From: Pedosphaera sp.
Lineage (GTDB): Bacteria > Verrucomicrobiota > Verrucomicrobiia > Limisphaerales > SXTU01
Assembly: GCA_009695395.1 (NCBI GenBank)
Contig: SIBB01000239.1
Location: 1 to 5,927, forward strand
Direction of reading: 5' to 3'
DNA: 5,927 bases
Shown here piece after piece: positions 1 to 5,687 of this stretch (position 1 is its first letter; every line of letters begins with the position of its first letter). Both the position numbers and the translations under genes were made by a program. The notes beneath the pieces are model-generated. The model ran no database searches. It was given only the letters and a program-made list of their open reading frames with translations, and was not told the origin of the DNA.

Positions 1-242
1 TGGTCCGCGACGCGATGGAAGACGATGGCCTTGCCGCCGAGCGCGACGGGTCCAGCCCAGCCGGTGCCGAGTTTTTTCTGCCATGCGAGGGGCGGGCCGT
101 CCTTGGGCCACGCGTCGGCGAGGTCGGTGCCGGCGTAGGTGGCGTTGCGCGTGGGGCCGAGGTATTGGGGCCAGTCGGCGGCGGGGAGGCCGGTGGCGAG
201 GAGGATGAGGTGCAGGGCGAAGGGTCGCGCGAACGGATGCAT
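1..242 (-). CDS. Secreted PQQ-like beta-propeller protein, N-terminal fragment (runs off left edge)
   Basis: Only the first 80 residues are present; the gene continues past position 1. It starts at ATG 242-240, and there is no in-frame ATG in the upstream gap. Residues 1-22 look like a signal peptide: a basic start (H2, R6), a hydrophobic stretch ALHLILLATGL, then an LPAA cleavage region. The mature part begins DWPQYLGPTRNATY (23-36). A W-P-x-[WY]-x-G-P-x-R-[ND] start of this kind is typical of the PQQ-like, BamB-type beta-propeller proteins that are abundant in Planctomycetota and Verrucomicrobiota. It is followed by PPLAWQKKLGTGWAGPVALGGKAIVF, which fits a first propeller blade (W-x-x-x-L-G-x-G-W-x-x-P-V). 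Such proteins are exported to the periplasm or cell surface; their substrates are mostly unknown and many bind no PQQ. It lies 86 bp downstream of anmK on the same strand, with a hairpin between them, so co-transcription is uncertain. The assignment rests on the N-terminus alone; the missing part could carry other domains. Confidence 0.72.
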   Translation of the reverse strand, partial: MHPFARPFALHLILLATGLPAADWPQYLGPTRNATYAGTDLADAWPKDGPPLAWQKKLGTGWAGPVALGGKAIVFHRVAD

Positions 243-300
243 GGCGGCTTGGATACGACAGGACGCGCGGGGAGGCGAGGAAAAGTCAGGCGAAGAGGTG

Positions 301-325
301 GAGCGCGGACGCGGGCGTCCGCCTC
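301..325 (-). terminator. GC-rich hairpin just after anmK, possible terminator or dispersed repeat
   Basis: Positions 305-312 (gcggacgc) and 315-322 (gcgtccgc) are perfect reverse complements; sterically this gives a 7-bp stem with a 4-nt loop. With C304 bulged, 301-303 pairs with 323-325, extending the stem. It starts 4 nt beyond the anmK stop codon when read on the minus strand. No T-tract follows directly, so it is not a classical intrinsic terminator. It could instead block 3' exonuclease or be a REP-like element. Twelve bases of its flank and stem (299-310) recur at 5658-5669. Confidence 0.45.
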
Positions 326-328
326 TGT

Positions 329-1471
329 TTACGCGGCGGTGATTTGCCCGCACAAGACTGCGCGGCGCGCGCCGGTGGTCGCGGGGAGGTTGCCGGGCAA
401 GTCAAACCACCGTCGCCAAGCGAGGAGGGCGAACGCGGCTGGCTCGATGGACTTCGCAGGCCAGCCGTGTTCGTCGCTGCGGGTGACGGTGACGTGCTGG
501 TTGAGCACTTTCATCTCGCGCTGAATTGCATTGCACAACGCGGGGTTCGCCGTCCCGCCCCCGGCGAGCACGACGCGGTCGGGTGGCGCGGGGAGATGGA
601 GGCGGTAGTTCAATGCGAGGGAGCGGGCGGTGAACTCGGTGAGCGTGGCGACGAAGTCCTGCGGGGCAAGGCGCAGGCGCTGCATCTCAGCGAGCGCGGG
701 TTGGAGAAACTTCTCGCCGAACAACTCGCGGCCGCTGCTCTTGGGCGGCGCTTGGCGGAGGAAGGGATGGCGGAGCCATTTTTTTAACAGCGGCTCGCAG
801 ACTTTTCCCTGGAAGGCGAATGCACCCCACTGGTCACAGGTTTCGCGTCCGTCGGTGAAGTGCCGCATCGCGAGGTCGAGCAGCACGTTCGCGGGGCCGG
901 TGTCGAAGGCGAGGACGCGCGGTTGCGCGCCGCGCCGCCAGTCGAGCGAGGTGACGTTGCTGATGCCGCCGAGGTTGTGGACGCACACGTGCTCGCCGCG
1001 CTGGGCGAAGTGGATTTGGTGGAAGAGCGTGGCGAGGGGTGCGCCCTGCCCGCCCGCCGCGAGGTCGGCGACGCGGAAGTTGCTGACGACGGGGACGCGC
1101 AGGGACTCGGCGAGGTAGGCGGGTTCGCCGAGTTGCAACGTGGCGGGCCGCGTGCGGTGCGGGTGGTGGAAGACGGTCTGACCGTGCAGGCCGATGAGTT
1201 GCGCGCGGTGGCCGGTGGGGTCGTGCTGGGCGGCGGTGGCGTAGAAGCGGCCGAGGTCGTGGTGGAGTTGGGCGAGTTCCCAACTATTGGCCTCACCGCG
1301 CGCGGCGAGCTGGAGGCGGCGGTGCAACGGTTTCCGGAAGCTGACGCTCCAGAGGTGCAGGAGTTGCACGCCGGGGCCCACGCGGCAGAGCGCGCAATCC
1401 ACGCCATCGAGGCTGGTTCCGGACATGATGCCTAGGACGCGAAGTTGCGAGAGAGTGCGGTCGTTCTTCAC
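329..1471 (-). CDS. anmK: Anhydro-N-acetylmuramic acid kinase AnmK
   Basis: AnmK (380 residues here) opens the 1,6-anhydro ring of anhydro-MurNAc and phosphorylates it with ATP, giving MurNAc-6-phosphate. This is a cytoplasmic step of peptidoglycan recycling. Family signatures are present in order: the ATP-binding loop GIMSGTSLDGVD (14-25), GLHGQTVFHHP (94-104), NLGGISNVT (166-174), FDTGPAN (189-195), PPKSSGRELFGEKF (242-255), VVLAGGGTANPAL (300-312) and GWPAKSIEPAAFALLAWR (336-353). D190 of FDTGP corresponds to the family's catalytic aspartate. Length matches the usual 365-390 residues, so the gene looks complete. I accept the GTG start at 1471-1469 because it puts MSGTSLDG 15 residues in, close to E. 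coli AnmK. The next in-frame ATG is M16, inside the ATP loop and too late. No Shine-Dalgarno is visible. It is divergent from the PIG-L gene across 60 bp. A run of seven A (779-785) encodes K230-K231. Confidence 0.95.
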   Translation of the reverse strand: MKNDRTLSQLRVLGIMSGTSLDGVDCALCRVGPGVQLLHLWSVSFRKPLHRRLQLAARGEANSWELAQLHHDLGRFYATAAQHDPTGHRAQLIGLHGQTVFHHPHRTRPATLQLGEPAYLAESLRVPVVSNFRVADLAAGGQGAPLATLFHQIHFAQRGEHVCVHNLGGISNVTSLDWRRGAQPRVLAFDTGPANVLLDLAMRHFTDGRETCDQWGAFAFQGKVCEPLLKKWLRHPFLRQAPPKSSGRELFGEKFLQPALAEMQRLRLAPQDFVATLTEFTARSLALNYRLHLPAPPDRVVLAGGGTANPALCNAIQREMKVLNQHVTVTRSDEHGWPAKSIEPAAFALLAWRRWFDLPGNLPATTGARRAVLCGQITAA

Positions 1472-1506
1472 TTTGGGGCTTTGGTGGTCAATGCTGGTTC
1501 AGTTTC

Positions 1507-1522
1507 CCGGGCGAGCGCCCGG
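1507..1522. promoter_or_regulatory. Perfect 16-bp palindrome in the divergent anmK / PIG-L intergenic region
   Basis: The 60-bp region 1472-1531 separates two divergent starts and must hold expression signals for both genes. It contains ccgggc-gagc-gcccgg: 6-bp arms (1507-1512 and 1517-1522) around a 4-nt centre. It ends 9 bp before the PIG-L ATG, so it could be an operator, a hairpin in the 5' leader that affects translation, or a dispersed palindromic repeat. I see no convincing -35/-10 pair in either direction, so the regulatory role is inferred from position. Confidence 0.35.
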
Positions 1523-1531
1523 CTGGCAATT

Positions 1532-2413
1532 ATGAAGGTTCTCTTTTTACACGCGCATCACGACGACTATGAGTTCACCGCCGCCGGGACGTTCGAGTTG
1601 TGGCGGCGCAAGCTGGGCGCGGACTTCACGGCGAAGGTCGTGGTCTGCACGGATGGCAAGGCGGGGCACCACTTCCGCACGCGCGAGGAAACGGGCGCGC
1701 TGCGGCTGCGCGAACAGGCGGCAGCAGCGGCGATAGGCGGGTTTCAGTTTGAGCCGCTGCGCTTGCCGAACGGGGAAATTCCGCGAGAGGCGTGCTTGCG
1801 TGTGACGACGGATTTACTCGCGGCGTTGTGGAAGGTGATTCGCGACTTCGAGCCGGACTACTTGTTCTGCCCGCCGGTGGCGAGCGACCCGCGCGCAGGC
1901 ATCCATGTGGACCACGTGGCCGTGGCGACGGCGGTGCGCGAAGTGGCTTACATGATCAATGTCCCACACGCGTTCACGCCCGAGTATCCGGCGGACGAGA
2001 CGCAGTCGAAACAGGTGAAGGTGCCGGTGATCCTGAACACCTACGACACCTACCAGTTCGGCGCGAACGCACACGACCTCGCCGTGGACGTGGAGGCGGC
2101 GTTCGAGACGATTTGTGACATGACGTGGTGCCACCAGTCGCAGATCGTCGAGTGGATTCCGTGGGTGGGCCGCCACAAGATGGCCGCGCCGCAGAGTCGC
2201 GAGGAGTGGCAAGCCGTGTTGCGCGAACGTTTCCTGCGACAGAACCGCGAGCTGCGCTTCAAGTCACAGCGCGCCTTCGAGATGTTCACGGTGACGGCAT
2301 GGGGCGCGGTGCCGACGACGGAGCAGTTGTTGAAAGACTTTCCGCCCATCACGCCGAAGTTTTCGCACGTGAAGAAGCTGCGGCAGCGACTGGCGCGGTG
2401 GGGCAGGGAGTGA
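1532..2413 (+). CDS. PIG-L / LmbE family deacetylase
   Basis: This is a predicted zinc-dependent N-deacetylase of the PIG-L/LmbE superfamily, which removes acetyl groups from GlcNAc-type sugars and conjugates (MshB, BshB and eukaryotic PIG-L are relatives). It has 293 residues and no signal peptide, so it is probably cytoplasmic. The N-terminal strand MKVLFLHAHHDDYEF carries the metal/catalytic motif A-H-x-D-D (8-12); H9 and D12 are the predicted zinc ligands and D11 the catalytic base. The usual proline of AHPDD is His here. TDGKAGHHFRTREETG (40-55) resembles a recurrent sub-family signature, and HVDH (125-128) supplies the third zinc ligand. An open frame extends back to TTG 1445, but ATG 1532 is chosen because it places the first beta strand at residue 1 and the extension would overlap anmK. 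The C-terminus from about 215 is basic. The substrate cannot be read from sequence; its divergent neighbour anmK hints at amino-sugar metabolism, which is only inference. Confidence 0.88.
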   Translation: MKVLFLHAHHDDYEFTAAGTFELWRRKLGADFTAKVVVCTDGKAGHHFRTREETGALRLREQAAAAAIGGFQFEPLRLPNGEIPREACLRVTTDLLAALWKVIRDFEPDYLFCPPVASDPRAGIHVDHVAVATAVREVAYMINVPHAFTPEYPADETQSKQVKVPVILNTYDTYQFGANAHDLAVDVEAAFETICDMTWCHQSQIVEWIPWVGRHKMAAPQSREEWQAVLRERFLRQNRELRFKSQRAFEMFTVTAWGAVPTTEQLLKDFPPITPKFSHVKKLRQRLARWGRE

Positions 2414-2507
2414 GCGACCGCTTCCTGCCGGCTTGCACTCCGTGCACGCACTTGCCACGAAGGACGAAGCAATTGCCCAGCACCGCCGTCCAGATAACCA
2501 CGCTGCC

Positions 2508-3833
2508 ATGAGATCGCTTCACTACCTCCTGCCGCTCCTCGTGAGCGCTCTCTTCACCACCGCGTTGGCCGATGCCGTCAAAGACCGCGAGGGTGCCGTC
2601 CGCAAGGACAAGGCCGAGATGCAGAACGACTCCCGCTGGATTTACAACGACTGGCAAAAAGGCTTCGCCGAGGCCAAGCGCACGGGCAAGCCGCTGCTCG
2701 TCGTCCTCCGCTGTGTGCCGTGCTTCTCCTGCATGGGCCTCGACGCCAGCGTGCTCACGTCCACCGGGCTGATGCCGCTGCTCGACCAGTTCGTCTGCGT
2801 GCGGCTCATCAACGCCAACGCCATCGAGTTGGCGAAGTTCCAGTTCGACTACGACCTCTCCTTCTCCACCCTCTTTTTCAACGCCGACGGCACGCTCTAT
2901 GGCCGCTACGGCTCGTGGACGCACCAGAAGGACAAGGATGAGAAAACCACCGTCGGCTACCAGCGCTCTCTCGAAGCCGCGCTCGCCATCCACACCGCGT
3001 ATCCCGTGAACAAGGCCGCGCTGGTCGGCAAGCAGGGCGCGCCCACGCCCTTCGCCACGCCCATCGAAATCCCGTTGCTCGCCGGCAAATACAAACGCGA
3101 CCTCGACTGGGAGGGCAAGGTCGTCGGCAGTTGCGTCCACTGCCACCAGATCGGCGATGCCTATCGCTCCTACTACCGCGACCAAGGCAAGCCCCTGCCC
3201 AGCGACCTCATCTACCCGATGCCCATGCCGGAAACCATCGGTCTGACACTGGAGCCGGACCACATCGCAAAGGTGCAATCCGTCGCGCCCGGTTCCGTTG
3301 CGGCGAAGGCAGGAGTGCAGGTCGGAGATCAATTCTCCACGCTCGGTGGCCAATTACTCCTGTCCATCGCCGACTTCGCGTGGGCACTCCACCGTGCGGG
3401 CGAGAGCGGCCCGCTCAACGCCAACGTGACGCGCGCGGGCAAAGCGCAATCCCTCGTGCTGAACCTGCCCGCAGGCTGGCGCTCAAAGGCCGATATCTCC
3501 CGCCGCGTCGGCACTTGGCCGATGCGTGCCATGGCCTTCGGCGGCATGGTGCTGACCGACCTCCCCGACGAGGATCGCCGCAAACGCGGGCTCGCCAACG
3601 ACAAGCTCGGCCTCTTCATCAAGAGCGTCGGCCAATACGGCAAGCACGCCGCCGCGAAGAACGCCGGCTTCCGCAAGGACGACGTGCTCGTGGAGCTTAA
3701 CGGAAAATCCATCCGTGCCACTGAAGGCGAACTCCTCGGCCAGCTCCTGCAAACAACGAAGCCCGGCGAGAAGCTCAAAGCCATCGTCCTGCGCGGCGAC
3801 CAACGCGTGGAACTGCTGCTGCCGATGCAGTAA
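2508..3833 (+). CDS. Exported thioredoxin-like / CxxCH / double-PDZ protein
   Basis: This 441-residue exported protein has an unusual domain chain. Residues 1-22 form a signal peptide (MRSLHYLLPLLVSALFTTALADA). Residues about 44-135 resemble a thioredoxin fold of the kind that begins W-x-x-x-x-x-x-A-x-x-x-G-K-P-L, with the cysteine cluster RCVPCFSCMG (C69, C72, C75) where a redox CxxC normally sits, then the strand FSTLFFNADGTLYGRYG. A linker follows, then SCVHCHQIGDAYR (208-220), a C-x-x-C-H motif (C209, C212, H213) that could bind haem c or a metal. Residues about 242-320 and 340-440 look like two PDZ domains (SVAPGSVAAKAGVQVGDQF; NAGFRKDDVLVELNGKSI). It resembles the family I recall as Trx7/PDZ domain-containing (seleno)proteins, in which a Cys can be replaced by Sec; here all three cluster positions are Cys codons. 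ATG 2508 is preferred over an in-frame ATG at 2433 because only it gives an N-terminal signal peptide. The role is probably periplasmic redox or protein quality control; substrate unknown. Confidence 0.8.
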   Translation: MRSLHYLLPLLVSALFTTALADAVKDREGAVRKDKAEMQNDSRWIYNDWQKGFAEAKRTGKPLLVVLRCVPCFSCMGLDASVLTSTGLMPLLDQFVCVRLINANAIELAKFQFDYDLSFSTLFFNADGTLYGRYGSWTHQKDKDEKTTVGYQRSLEAALAIHTAYPVNKAALVGKQGAPTPFATPIEIPLLAGKYKRDLDWEGKVVGSCVHCHQIGDAYRSYYRDQGKPLPSDLIYPMPMPETIGLTLEPDHIAKVQSVAPGSVAAKAGVQVGDQFSTLGGQLLLSIADFAWALHRAGESGPLNANVTRAGKAQSLVLNLPAGWRSKADISRRVGTWPMRAMAFGGMVLTDLPDEDRRKRGLANDKLGLFIKSVGQYGKHAAAKNAGFRKDDVLVELNGKSIRATEGELLGQLLQTTKPGEKLKAIVLRGDQRVELLLPMQ

Positions 3834-3846
3834 GGGAGAAAGCGAA

Positions 3847-3905
3847 CAGCAGTCAGCGGTCAGCGTAGTCGAGGAGTCCATCTGGCCGCTGAAAGCTGAT
3901 CGCTG
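3847..3905. repeat. Inverted arrays of a 7-nt GCTGNNN repeat
   Basis: The 118-bp gap after the Trx/PDZ gene holds two short tandem arrays with 7-base period. The left arm (3847-3864) reads cagcagt-cagcggt-cagc; the right arm (3888-3905) reads gctgaaa-gctgatc-gctg. Each has three CAGC or GCTG units, and the arms are inverted relative to each other (14 of 18 positions complementary) across a 23-nt spacer. The period continues at each side with degenerate units. It begins 14 nt after the stop codon, so its RNA could fold into a long imperfect hairpin and act as a terminator or stabiliser, though no U-tract is seen. It resembles short tandemly repeated heptamer elements known between genes in several bacterial phyla. 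Confidence 0.6.
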
Positions 3906-3951
3906 CCCTCTTTCCCCTTCTCAACTTCCCCGCCCCTGTCCACCCTCCGGC

Positions 3952-4374
3952 ATGGACTCACTACTTTTCCCTGGCGGGAAGTTTCTCGGCATCGAGTGGC
4001 ACGTCTGGAAAATCGTCGGTTGGCTCGGCAACGCCGTGTTCTTCTCGCGCTTCGTCGTCCAGTGGTATGCCACCGAGAAACGCAAACAAGTCGTCGTGCC
4101 CTCGGCCTTCTGGTGGCTCAGTCTCACCGGTTCGCTGCTGCTGCTGGCCTACGCGCTCTTCTACCAGAAGGACTCCGTCTTCATCTTCGCCTACGCCTTC
4201 ACGTGGATTCCCTACATCCGCAACCTCATCATCCACCGCCGCCACAAGCACGCGCACATCCTCTGCCCGGGCTGCGGCCTCAACTGCCCGCCGCAGTCGA
4301 ACTACTGCCTGGATTGCGGTGCGCCGCTGAAGGTGGAGACAGAAGCCGAAACCGGCACGCCTCAAGCCAGTTGA
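3952..4374 (+). CDS. LAB_N domain membrane protein with C-terminal zinc ribbon
   Basis: This 140-residue protein has a lipid-A biosynthesis N-terminal (LAB_N) domain, found either fused to LpxB-type lipid-A-disaccharide synthases or, as here, free-standing. Residues about 17-94 form three predicted membrane helices (WKIVGWLGNAVFFSRFVVQW; FWWLSLTGSLLLLAYALFY; VFIFAYAFTWIPYIRNLII). Family landmarks are GWLGNAVFFSRFVVQW, the TEKRKQ-x-x-x-P loop, FWWLSLTGSLLLLAYA and YIRNL. After a basic stretch HRRHKHAH (95-102), expected to be cytoplasmic, comes CPGCGLNC...YCLDCGAPL with C105, C108, C112, C119 and C122, the pattern of a small zinc ribbon. The final residues are acidic and low-complexity. ATG 3952 is chosen over the longer open frame from 3715, which would overlap the upstream gene; it leaves a 15-residue lead before the first helix. 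No Shine-Dalgarno is evident (pyrimidine-rich upstream). The function of free LAB_N proteins is unsettled; a role with lipid-linked sugars is inferred from the family. The 3' end overlaps the convergent ketoacyl synthase by 13 bp. Confidence 0.85.
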   Translation: MDSLLFPGGKFLGIEWHVWKIVGWLGNAVFFSRFVVQWYATEKRKQVVVPSAFWWLSLTGSLLLLAYALFYQKDSVFIFAYAFTWIPYIRNLIIHRRHKHAHILCPGCGLNCPPQSNYCLDCGAPLKVETEAETGTPQAS

Positions 4375-5645
4375 AAAACCAGCGCCGCTTGGTTGCCCCA
4401 GAAGCCTGCCGAGACTGACAGCGCCGAGCGGACTTCCCCCGGCCCGCAGCTCGCGCGGAGCAGGTCCAGCTTCATCTCCGGCGCCAGCGTCTGGCAGTTC
4501 GCCGTGCCCGGCAGTCGGCCTTCGCGAATCGCTTGGATGGCAATCACCGCCTCCAGCGCGGCGGACGCGCCGAGGCAATGGCCCGTCACCGCCTTCGTCG
4601 AGGAGCACGGCACGCGCGCCGCTGCGTCGCCGAGCGCGAGGCGCAGCGCGTTCGCTTCCGCGCGGTCGTTGAGCACGGTGCCGGTGCCGTGGGCGTTGAC
4701 GTAGCCCAATTCCGTCGGGGCCATGCCCGCGAGCGTGAGCGCCTCGGTGAGGACGCGGCTCAAGCTCGCGCCCGTTGCGTCCATGCCCACGCGCTCCCCG
4801 CCTTCCGCCGCCAGCGCCCAACCGGTGAGTCGGGCGAGGATGTTTGCTCCACGGCGTTGGGCCGAGGCCTGCGATTCCAAGATAAGGAAGCCCGCGCCCT
4901 CGCCGAGCACGCTTCCGTTGCGCGCGGCGTCGAAGGGCTTGCAGGTCCGGCGCGGGTCCGCAGCGTGGCCGAGGATGCCGGCCGCGTGAAGCTGCGCGAG
5001 GACCAGCGGGTTCAACGGCGCTTCCGCTCCGCCCGCAATTGCCACGTCCACCGTGCCGAGGAGAATTTGCTGCGCCGCCAGCGCAATCGCCGCCGCGCCG
5101 GAAGCGCACGTGGCCGAGACGGTCAGCGCCGGGCCGTGCGCGGGAAAGGCCAGCGAGAGCATCCCGCTGATGTTCGCGAGCGAGCAGTGTGCGGCGTCGG
5201 AGGGACGCGCGCGACGCGTCAGCCCAGCGGCTAGGGTGTCCGCCAGTTTTCCTACCGCGCCGCGCGACGTGCCGACGAAGATGCCGACGCGTTTCGCCGC
5301 GACGGGCTGGGTGTCGAGTCGCGCCGCGCTCCAAGCCTCCAGCGCCGCCGCGTGGGCGAACTGCGCGCTGCGGTCCAGCTTGCGCGTGAGCCGGGTAAGC
5401 GGGGGATTCGCCGCGCGGCAGCCGGCGACTTTCAGTCCGGCGGGCGATAGTTCCTCCGGCAGCCAGTCCGCCGGGGATTCGCCGCGCAGCACGGCTTGCC
5501 AAAGTTCAGCCACGCTCGCTCCCGCGCCGCAGAAAGCTCCCTGCCCCGTCACGACGACGGGGTTCTCACGGAGCAGTTGTTGGAGCAGCGGCGGGTTCAC
5601 GCGCGGGGCGGACAGGTAAAGCAAAGCGGCGCCCTTTGCACGCAC
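4362..5645 (-). CDS. Beta-ketoacyl-[acyl-carrier-protein] synthase (KAS I/II, FabF-like)
   Basis: This thiolase-fold condensing enzyme (427 residues from the longest start) joins an acyl chain to malonyl-ACP with loss of CO2 in fatty-acid or related synthesis in the cytoplasm. The full catalytic set is visible: nucleophile C180 in TVSATCASGAAAI, H319 in YVNAHGTGT, and K351 and H356 in SSTKAVTGHCLGAS; the spacing matches E. coli FabF (C163, H303, K335, H340). Other landmarks are VVVTGQGAFCGAG (30-42), RKLDRSAQFAHAAALEA (88-104) and PFDAARNGSVLGEGAG (237-252). The C-terminal loop reads SAGFWGNQAALVF (412-424) where FabF has SFGFGGTNATLVF, so it is a divergent member that may differ in acyl or ACP preference. 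Start choice is uncertain: GTG 5645 directly follows in-frame TGA-GAA, while a GTG at V16 (5600) would give a length nearer the usual 410. It lies 42 bp after tmk on the same strand, probably one transcript. A specialised polyketide-like KAS cannot be excluded. Confidence 0.9.
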   Translation of the reverse strand: MRAKGAALLYLSAPRVNPPLLQQLLRENPVVVTGQGAFCGAGASVAELWQAVLRGESPADWLPEELSPAGLKVAGCRAANPPLTRLTRKLDRSAQFAHAAALEAWSAARLDTQPVAAKRVGIFVGTSRGAVGKLADTLAAGLTRRARPSDAAHCSLANISGMLSLAFPAHGPALTVSATCASGAAAIALAAQQILLGTVDVAIAGGAEAPLNPLVLAQLHAAGILGHAADPRRTCKPFDAARNGSVLGEGAGFLILESQASAQRRGANILARLTGWALAAEGGERVGMDATGASLSRVLTEALTLAGMAPTELGYVNAHGTGTVLNDRAEANALRLALGDAAARVPCSSTKAVTGHCLGASAALEAVIAIQAIREGRLPGTANCQTLAPEMKLDLLRASCGPGEVRSALSVSAGFWGNQAALVFQLA

Positions 5646-5657
5646 TTCTCAATCAGA

Positions 5658-5676
5658 TGGAGCGCGGACAACCGCG
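5658..5676 (-). repeat. Small GC hairpin in the tmk / ketoacyl synthase gap, related to the hairpin at 301-325
   Basis: Positions 5663-5667 (cgcgg) pair with 5672-5676 (ccgcg) around an acaa loop. The 12 bases tggagcgcggac at 5658-5669 are identical to 299-310 beside anmK, and both lie just downstream of minus-strand genes. The perfect palindrome gaagc-c-gcttc follows at 5676-5686. The stem is too short for a strong terminator, so read-through into the synthase gene is plausible. I read it as a possible partial copy of a dispersed intergenic repeat. Confidence 0.35.
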
Positions 5677-5687
5677 AAGCCGCTTCA

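Noticed and set aside
1445..1531. N-terminal extension of the PIG-L deacetylase to TTG 1445
   Set aside because: The extension overlaps anmK by 27 bp and precedes a normal first beta strand; family members begin close to the AHPDD-type motif.
2434..2446. Inverted repeat tgcac-tcc-gtgca between the PIG-L and Trx/PDZ genes
   Set aside because: A 5-bp stem with a 3-nt loop and no T-tract is expected by chance in GC-rich DNA and is too weak to call a terminator or operator.
2433..2507. Earlier ATG start for the Trx/PDZ protein
   Set aside because: The 25 added residues are hydrophilic and would bury the signal peptide; ATG 2508 gives a textbook export signal.
3133..3149. Calling the CxxCH protein a cytochrome c
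   Set aside because: One CVHCH motif alone, without a visible cytochrome fold or distal Met ligand pattern, is not enough; it may bind another metal or be structural.
2349..3353. 334-codon minus-strand open frame opposite the Trx/PDZ gene
   Set aside because: It is antisense to a gene with a signal peptide and recognisable motifs; its translation (many EV/GE/AG repeats) shows no family features.
3961..5502. Long minus-strand open frame (513 codons) spanning the LAB_N and ketoacyl synthase genes
   Set aside because: Its translation is Arg/Gly/Ala-rich low-complexity with no domain, and it lies out of frame with the well-supported KAS and antisense to LAB_N. It is an open-frame artefact of high GC.
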